NCBI GenBank assembly: GCA_963513935.1
Contig: OY740769.1
Coordinates: forward strand, 108,541,762-108,605,761
From: Aphrophora alni
Lineage: Eukaryota > Arthropoda > Insecta > Hemiptera > Aphrophoridae
Reading direction: 5' to 3'
DNA length: 64,000 bases
Shown: positions 56,872 to 64,000 of the stretch, piece by piece
How the letters are laid out: every line of letters starts with the position of its first letter
Numbering within the stretch: position 1 is the first letter of the stretch
The notes under the pieces: generated by a model
Databases searched by the model: none
Seen by the model: the letters and a program-made list of their open reading frames with translations, nothing else
What the model was told of the DNA's origin: nothing
Program-made: the position numbers and the translations under genes

Positions 56872-57757
56872 GATAACAGTTATATCTTGTTCAAATAACG
56901 AAGGCGGGTTGATCTCTACCTGCCTCCTTCTCACATACACAAACGGAGGGGATTAGGACCATAACTGTTATATCTTGTTCAAATAAGGAAGGCAGATTGA
57001 TCTCTACCTGCCTCCTCCTCACATACATAAACGCAGGGGATTAAGACTATAACTGTTATATCTTGTTCAAATAAGGAAGGCAGATTGATCTCTACCTACC
57101 TCCTTCTCACACACACAAACGGAGGGGATTAGGACCATAACTGTTATATCTTGTTCAAATAAAGAAGGCTGATTGATCTCTACCTACCTCCTTCTCACAC
57201 ACACAAACGGAGGGGATTAGGACCATAACTGTTATATCTTGTTAAAATAAGGAAGGCGGATTGATCTCTACCTGCCTCCTCCTCACATACATAAATGCAG
57301 GGGATTAAGACTATAACTGTTATATCTTGTTCAAATAAGGAAGGCAGATTGATCTCTACCTACCTCCTTCTCACACACACAAACGGAGGGGATTAGGACC
57401 ATAACTGTTATATCTTGTTCAAATAAGGAAGGCGTATTGATCTCTACCTGCCTCCTCCTCACATACATAAATGCAGGGGATTAAGACTATAACTGTTATA
57501 TCTTGTTCAAATAAGGAAGGCGGATTGATCTCTACCTGCCTCCTCCTCACATACATAAATGCAGGGGATTAAGACTATAACTGTTATATCTTGTTCAAAT
57601 AAGGAAGGCAGATTGATCTCTACCTACCTCCTTCTCACACACACAAACGGAGGGGATTAGGACCATAACTGTTATATCTTGTTCAAATAAGGAAGGCAGA
57701 TTGATCTCTACCTGCCTCCTCCTCACATACACAAACGCAGAGGATTAGGACCAACCC
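56872..57757. repeat. 88-bp satellite, ten copies
   Basis: The period is exactly 88 bp: the CTGTTATATCTTG motif (CAGTTA in the first) recurs at 56877, 56965, 57053, 57141, 57229, 57317, 57405, 57493, 57581 and 57669. Two unit variants alternate. Type A has CACAAACGGAGGGGATTAGG, type B has ATAAA(C/T)GCAGGGGATTAAG. The order is A B A A B A B B A and a hybrid last unit. It is not coding. Confidence 0.93.
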
Positions 57758-57814
57758 GCATTAGAGGAGCACATCAGCAATTGGGCTGTGTCCACTGTAA
57801 CAAGAGAGTTTTTT

Positions 57815-59345
57815 TACGTAATAATAATAGTTTATTGCTGGTGACATTTTACAAATGTACACCAAAAGTCATATTGGATTAATTATACAATAAGGCCTTA
57901 CAACAACACCAACGGCCTTCAAAATACATCACACAATATATAAAATTTCAATTAGTACATCAAATTCATTACAATTACAAATAAATATTACAGAGGCAAT
58001 TAAATACCTATCAAATATCTTATTATTATTATTATTATTTATTATTTATTTCTGTTGCTGTTGATAAACATAATTCGCATAGCAAGAGTCACATAAAAAA
58101 AATTAAAATTAAATTTATAATAATTACAATAACTTATATTACAAGTAATTCACAAGTATTTTTAAATACAGTTTACATTCCTGCATTAGTCAATCACATA
58201 TTTACAAACATATAAAACACAATACAATATAACAAATATATACATATATATATATATTACATACACACAAATACATATTTAACAAGTAAGGCTATAACTA
58301 AGACAAATGCAGGGCAGATACTGGATCAATTCATTCATAAGTCATACCCGACATTAGCAGAATTGGTTTGAGTATTTCTGGCCAGATATTCTTCCACAGA
58401 GTAGAATGCATTTTCTAGAAGGTAGCCTCTGAGTGAACTCTTGAAACTCTGGATAGAATCCGTTTTTTAAATTTTTTCCGATAGTGCATTGAACAATTTA
58501 ATACCCGAGTAATATATTCCACGTTCAAAAAATTTTAGTCTGTGGACAGGATATTGCAATAGTTTTTGACGGATAGGGTATTTGTGGTGGTGCTGATTCA
58601 CTTCAAATAAATTATGGTTGCTCTTAAAGAAAATTAACGTCTCATAGATATAAATACACGGAAAAGTTAAAATATTATGTTTTTTGAAAAAATGAAAACA
58701 CGATTGTTTATACCTCAGATGAAACATTATGCGTAAAATTCTTTTTTGTAGGCGGAATATTTTATAGACTCTACAGAGTTCCCCCAGAATGCCACCCCAT
58801 ACCTTAGCCGAGAACCAATATGAGCAGAATAAACGGCTTTTATTACTTTTAAACTAGTTACAGAGGAAATCATTCTGAGAGCAAAACAAACTGGCGCCAG
58901 TTGCTGAGCCAAAACTGAAACATGACTTTTCCAATTTAAATTTGCGTCTAGGGTAATGCCAAGAAATTTAACATTTTTTGTGCTCATGATTATTTCTTTA
59001 CCTTTTTTTACATGTAGGTTAGGATTTGACTGTAGACCAAACTGAATTAACTTTGTTTTTGTCACGTTCAGTTTTAAGTTATTTACAGAGAACCAATCTT
59101 CCGCCATGGACATTGCTAACTCTGCTGACTCAGCCAAATCTGCTTGATCTTTGCTCACCACTGTTAAAGTAGTATCATCAGCAAATAACACTGCCTCTGC
59201 TTGTCCAACATTTTGAGGCAAATCATTTACATAAATAAGGAAAAGCAATGGTCCCAATATTGACCCTTGAGGAACACCACGCAGGACTACTTCCCATTTA
59301 GAATGGTGAGAGTTTAGAGCACTGTCAGTATAGATAACTCTCTGT
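57815..59345 (-). mobile_element. 5'-truncated LINE (Jockey/CR1-type RT)
   Basis: A minus-strand RT from about 59345. VPQGSILGPLLFLIYVNDLP precedes FADDTT, then KYSAYKKEF and, after a one-frame shift near 58770, IFRLQKRILRIMFHLRYKQ and a tail to a stop at 58467. The N-terminal endonuclease and early RT are missing, as expected for 5' truncation. The 3' UTR extends to about 57815, adjoining the 88-bp satellite. The Jockey versus CR1 branch is uncertain. Confidence 0.8.
58467..59257 (-). pseudogene. RT coding relic of the truncated LINE
   Basis: Two open stretches (59257-58727 and 58727-58467) in different frames make up the second half of RT and the C-terminal domain. FADDTTLTVV is the catalytic motif. 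VKFLGITLDANLNWKSHV is the K-x-L-G-x-x-L-D-x-x-L-x-W block. HIGSRLRYGVAFWGNS follows. The frame change near 58770 breaks the protein, so it is inactive. Confidence 0.8.
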
Positions 59346-59509
59346 TTAATATCAAAATACTAACACTTAATAATCATATATATTTACTTTAACACATTGT
59401 AAATATATAAAATTAAGGGGAAACTAACTTTATTAACTACTTGCCCTACAGTTGGTGCGACAATTGTAAAAACATAAAAATGTGTGGAAACTACTTTTGC
59501 TAACCAATA

Positions 59510-60090
59510 AAAAAAAATGAAAATTGAAATAAATTGCTCAGCTTTATGGGCGCCAGGTGGAATTAACTCACCAATTTTGAAAAAGTTAAACTCTAATTAT
59601 TATCTATTAATAAAATTCTCAGGGTCGTGATTCTTTTGAAAGTGTACTTTCCAGTGGTTATTTGATAAATGAGAAGTCCTTTTTTATTTTTCTGAAACTG
59701 AACATGCCATTATTTATTAGAACATATATCATTAAGACATATACATCAGATTATTATTTATAATTATATCATGTTGAAAGTAAAATAAAAATATTATTTC
59801 GTCTTGAAGAGACCAAGAGTTTCTATAAATGACTCTACCTTAAATAGTTGCAACTTGTTTAATTAGTATTTTAACATGAGTACATTTGTCTCATTTATTT
59901 GAAATTATGATTTATTATATTAAATTAGAAATTTTCTTTAAAATATTTTCTACCTTGAATATTTACTTATTTTGACAAATTTTTAACATATTTTGTTTAT
60001 TAAAGTTTCATCATTAGTATTTTTGTACACAAAAAAATGATATTGTCTGTAGCTCATGTTACCACATTGTAGGAATCCCTAGGGTAGACG
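59510..60090 (+). repeat. GGGCGCCAG dispersed repeat, copy 4
   Basis: Aligns with 34040-34590: TTGCTCAGCTTTATGGGCGC, GGTGGAATTAACTCACCAAT, CTCAGGGTCGTGATTCTTTT, GAAAGTGTAC, CTGAAACTGAACATGCC, GTCTTGAAGAGACC, and TGTTACCACAT at the far end. Confidence 0.65.
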
Positions 60091-62028
60091 TCTCATGTAT
60101 TGTTAAGATCTCGTCCTTAAGGTAGAGGTCACCATTGTCCATGTAGCATCAGAGTCGATCATCTCTGGTTTAACTGTATGATTCCTATTTATCGCACATT
60201 TTGTTTTCACTATATGCAAAGTTTCTGTTTTATTATTCACAGTCTTTCAGTACGAAAACTCGTTTAAACTGTCTATACAAAAAAAAACAAAGTTCAATTC
60301 TCACCATCTACTTCAATGTTCATACACAAAAAAAACCAATTGTTTCACAATGAAATATAGTCCGTCTGTTTCCGATACACTTTCTAACTGCATAACGACT
60401 GACTCTAACTGATACTCAAATAACATATACCATTATTTTACTTAACACTTTTTATTTTTTACTTTAAAAAACATCTCTTACTATAAAGCACATGTTTCTG
60501 CCTTGTGTCAGAAAACACGTCTGTCCAATTTGGATGCTCCCTTCCATCTGAACTAAGCAACTTGCATTTTCCGGATATAGCATACACCTACCACGTGATT
60601 TTTAGCCTTGTAATCATGTCCGCATGGCAACAGGTGTTTTACATTTCATTTAAACAATTCTACATAAATATTGAATCAATCGTAATACTAAACATTACTA
60701 TCTTGACAAATATATTTTTTGGAAATCTATTTTAATTTCTCTTTCCCTTATTTCAAATGTTATTCACAGACTTCAACTTGACTTATATCGTCCATCTTTC
60801 AACCAATCATAAAAATTCCATGATTGGGCACATGACTCACAGAAGAAAGCTGTCTTGTTATCTTTTCCATTTTCCCTGCAAGTTTGGCAGTTCTTCCGCT
60901 TTATTCTATTGCGCTCTGTACATTGAGCAATTTTGTGAACTTCCTTTCTTAATCTCTTCTGAACTGGAGGTTCTACGGATGTCACGAGAACAGGAAGAAG
61001 TCATCTTATAATCAGTAGTCTGTAATCATAAAAGCTCATTTTAGGGTAATGCATGGGTGTTTAGAAGGAATATGCATAAAGATCTTCTTATACCAACGGA
61101 GTCTCTTCCTCACACAGGGATAATAAGCGATCATTTGATCAGCCTTATTGACTCAACTTGTGACAATTTTATTTAAGAATTGGAAGAGGTTTTATCTTAG
61201 TGCTGTCTCTTTTATTGGTAAACTCAATCATTTCGTTCTCGAACTCTGTAGAAATATAAGAAACCACACACCCTTATTTTTCCCTCCATTTACTAATCAT
61301 TATGCCATTAACATATATTGCTATTGTCTCTGATTTCTTTAGAACAGCTGATTTTACTTCAGTTGTTCTAAAGGTATATTGGGTTTGGATTAATTTTCAA
61401 CATAAAATTGCAAGGAATACCTTCAAATTTCAATATTTAACCGATCAATTTCATACTTATATGAAAAAGACTTCAGTAGGTGAGTGTCAGCTGTCAGAGG
61501 CTGGGTCATCAGTGAGTGTATATTTACATGAGGATTAGGGGCAGGTAGAGACTTATCCCCAACCACCTTTCATATTTGAAAAAGATATACATTTTATTCA
61601 CTGTAAAATATTTCCTCTTATATATGTATATCTGCCAAACTAATTTTATGAAATTTATGTAAAATTGTAGGCCCAGCACTTCACTTCAGTTTCAAGTTTT
61701 ATGACAAATTGATAAACATGAACATGGTTAGGTTAATAAATTAAAAAACTTGTTTTATTTTAATGTTTTATCAGTAAATGTATATATGTTTCAATATTAA
61801 TCTTTTTAAATGTATAATATAAACATATTATACATTGTATAAAAAAATTGTATGACTGCAAACCTGTAATCTGATATACATATTATTTATGTTATTATTA
61901 AGTTTATTTTTATTTTAGAACATGTTGTATTTTTATTTTATACATTTTGTTGTCATTGATCTTTTGTGTGTAGAGAATAAAGACATTTGAATTTTTAATT
62001 TGACATTACTTAATTGATATAATGGTTT
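60091..62028 (+). other. Region after the last exon, no recognised exon
   Basis: AT-rich sequence. Apart from the Cys-rich fragment at 60.8-61.0 kb nothing is recognised. Confidence 0.5.
60773..60985 (-). pseudogene. Possible piggyBac transposase C-terminal Cys-rich fragment
   Basis: A minus-strand open stretch of about 70 codons with KNCQTCRENGKDNKTAFFCE SC-type spacing: C-x2-C-x10-C-x2-C. Many piggyBac transposases end with such a cysteine-rich domain, usually with further Cys/His. Only one short frame supports it, no DDE domain was seen, and the relation to the TTAA element at 62 kb is unknown. Confidence 0.3.
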
Positions 62029-62032
62029 AACC

Positions 62033-63099
62033 TGTTGAAGAGTACAGGAAAATACCGATTAACGAGTACGGCCGTTCTTGAACGTCCTCTGTGCTGTTTG
62101 CATAAATGAGTATGGACGTTCCGGAACATTTTAGGTTACGTCTGAGCAATAAAAGTATTTATCATAAAACAAATTAGTCATGGCTTATTGTGTTGTCACA
62201 ATTCAACAAGAAATAGTATTAAGAACACATGAAATCGGGTTTTTCACAATTGTAAGGCAGGACAACTCCAGGGGGCGTGGTTTCAGGAGAATTCACCATG
62301 CGTATTGATTTGCGCGTAAATGTAGGCGATGGCATCGTCTTCTCCGCGGTTGTTTCCCCCCTACACACACCTGTGCCTATGTTCCTTGTCTAGTATAAGT
62401 GATTTTTATCATTATATTATGTTACGTATATTATACATCAAACATGAAAAATTAAACACTACAAAGCTTTTTTACAGGTTCCCCTCTGTCTAGTCTTTTG
62501 ACACATTTAACCGCGTCTCAAACGAAACCAACACACGCTTCCAAGAAAACTGAAAAGAAATGTTATATTTTCCATAATGTAGGCTATACTAAATTGATTC
62601 GTGGAAAAAAAGCGGCCCATCAAACGTTTTTGTCTGTGTATGTCTGCTATACCGACGGGTGACAATGCCACGGTGTTTTTATGCCGCCGACAATGGGATA
62701 CCGCTATCAGTAAACGAAACCAACACACGCTTCCAAGAAAACTGAAAAGAAATGTTATATTTTCCATAATGTAGGCTATACTAAATTGATTCGTGGAAAA
62801 AAAGCGGCCCATCAAACGTTTTTGTCTGTGTATGTATGCTATACCGACGGGTGACAATGCCACGGTGTTTTTATGCCGCCGACAATGGGATACCGCTATC
62901 AGTAAAAAAATTTATCAGTGTAAATTTTTATTCTTACAAGTTTTTAACTCAATATGATATTATTATTATACATTTGTAACCAATAAAACAACTATTTTCA
63001 ATTTTTTTTTTCTTACTCGACAACAATTTTCTTGTAAATACTTACTAACCAGCTGGTGGCTATTTGGGACGTTCAGGAACAGCCACACTCATCAACAGG
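62033..63099. mobile_element. piggyBac-like non-autonomous element
   Basis: 1067 bp flanked by TTAA (62029-62032 and 63100-63103). Ends are CCTGTTGAAGAGTA on the left and the complement of CCTGTTGATGAGTG on the right. The homology continues inward through (G/C)GGC(C/T)GTTC(T/C)TGAACGTCC. TTAA duplication plus CC-starting ends is the piggyBac signature. A GAGTA(C/T)GG(C/A)CGTTC motif is repeated subterminally. No transposase ORF. It contains the 192-bp duplication. Confidence 0.78.
62520..62904. repeat. 192-bp tandem duplication
   Basis: Two copies in direct order (from about 62520 and 62712) with essentially one difference (TGTCTGC versus TGTATGC). Both begin AACGAAACCAACACACGC and end CCGCTATCAGTAAA. 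An open frame of 118 codons across it on the minus strand is a product of duplication, not a gene. Confidence 0.92.
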
Positions 63100-63103
63100 T
63101 TAA

Positions 63104-64000
63104 TCAATCATTTGCCATTATTTGTGTATATAAAAAACTAATACAACACTTTTCGAGAGTATAAATCGAAACATTGATGTAGTAGCTTGTTGAAAAGAAT
63201 AATTTTCTGTGAACTAGCAAGGAGCTTAAATAAATCTTATCAAACTATAATAATAGGATTGTAAGAAATGAATCTATTTCTTTATTAATTGAGTTACCTG
63301 TAGGCCTAAAATTTTAAATAAAGAAATAGATAATGAGTACCTAATTTTTCTGACATGTGATCCGCTTATAGTAATTATCAATAGGTATCTTTGTCATAAA
63401 TGTGTGTATGCATCCGGCATTAGGAATGCTATACAAGAAACATTATCATTTCGTAAAGTGGTTGTTACAATTTAAACAGTTCCATATATGGAAACACAAC
63501 AAAAATGTTGTGGACAAAAGATTATGTAATGTTTGGTCCGATTGAGGAGGTTTTATTATGTATGAGTTTTGTGTGTGTTTCCTTACTTTAAATTTTGTAA
63601 CATATAATAACTTTTCTACTGAGTGGTAATATTTCTTGTATATCATGCTCGATGATGAATGAATACATGCATTTGAGACAGTAGTAGCAATTAATTACTA
63701 TCAGAGAATCACATGATAGAAAAATCAGGTATTTACTGAAATCATTAATCTTGCAACATTCATGATGAAAAAAACTATAGATTTATTTATATTGTAGTTT
63801 AAGTATGAAACCTTTAAACCACAATATTATATTATTACGATTTTTTAATTTAAAACAACAAAATTATTTTTAATTTCAAATTTAGTACCTCCTCTTTTGC
63901 CTTCTGTATGAACTCTTTAAAGTGATTATAAGTAAGTAGTCTATTTTGAGTGTCTACAAACTGTATTCTGTCTAGTGGTTTAAATAAAAATATGTTAAAT
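63104..64000 (+). other. Right end of window, nothing recognised
   Basis: AT-rich intron-like sequence. A candidate acceptor CAAATTTAG near 63886 followed by a donor-like GTAAGT near 63929 encloses only about 43 bp and no family match, so it is not called. Confidence 0.4.

Noticed and set aside
62507..62863. 118-codon minus-strand open frame with internal repetition
   Set aside because: Product of the 192-bp tandem duplication whose length is a multiple of three; not a protein gene.
63887..63928. Possible small exon at the right edge
   Set aside because: Very short, no family similarity, and either AT-rich chance or unverifiable here.
1..64000. tRNA, rRNA or CRISPR features
   Set aside because: No cloverleaf, rRNA block or spacer array was seen; the direct repeats present are satellites or transposon duplications.

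Overview
The window is eukaryotic, AT-rich and intron-dominated. It most resembles an arthropod, probably insect, genome. The support is the transposon mix: an errantivirus-like element with env, an I/LOA-type LINE whose ORF1 looks like DUF4780, and Tigger, hAT, mariner, piggyBac-like and Penelope-like pieces. The exact order is not determinable; Hemiptera is only a guess.

One host gene crosses almost the whole window on the + strand. Nine exons (2721-2848, 7982-8151, 12309-12510, 32096-32246, 35023-35261, 38395-38595, 43103-43224, 43319-43403, 56610-56704) have consensus splice sites, and their phases match at every one of the eight joins. Together they give about 464 codons of an extracellular REJ-type region, as in polycystin-1-like (PKD1/PKDREJ family) proteins. 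The 5' and 3' parts of the gene lie outside the window or were not recognised. Introns range from 94 bp to 19.6 kb and hold essentially all the mobile DNA.

Region by region: 1-8.1 kb holds exons 1-2, AT-rich intron and a TGTAAC-starting dispersed repeat. 8.38-9.09 kb is a hAT-like element with an 8-bp target duplication. 10.06-10.76 kb is a Tigger/pogo remnant. 11.2-11.6 kb is a three-copy tandem repeat. 14.43-14.66 kb is a small inverted-repeat element. 16.10-21.52 kb is a nearly complete I/LOA-like LINE (minus strand, intact 1219-aa EN-RT-RNase H ORF2) with a 12-bp target duplication and a pentamer tail. 24.47-27.03 kb is a decayed second LINE (+). 32.35-33.44 kb is a mariner relic. 36.2-37.65 and 38.94-40.11 kb are LINE relics (minus). 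44.19-55.14 kb is an inverted Penelope-like composite with a 191-bp-arm palindrome and hammerhead-ribozyme-like motifs, split by a young 9.3-kb LTR retroelement with gag, pol and env. 56.88-57.76 kb is a ten-copy 88-bp satellite. 57.8-59.35 kb is a 5'-truncated LINE. 62.03-63.10 kb is a TTAA-flanked piggyBac-like element with an internal 192-bp duplication.

The LTR element is the most informative piece. Its 659-bp LTRs differ at 3 positions, it carries ATAT target duplications, a tRNA-Gly-like primer site and a classical A AAA AAC frameshift heptamer directly before the gag stop, and env is uninterrupted. Gag and pol each contain one in-frame TGA, so this copy looks disabled or dependent on readthrough.
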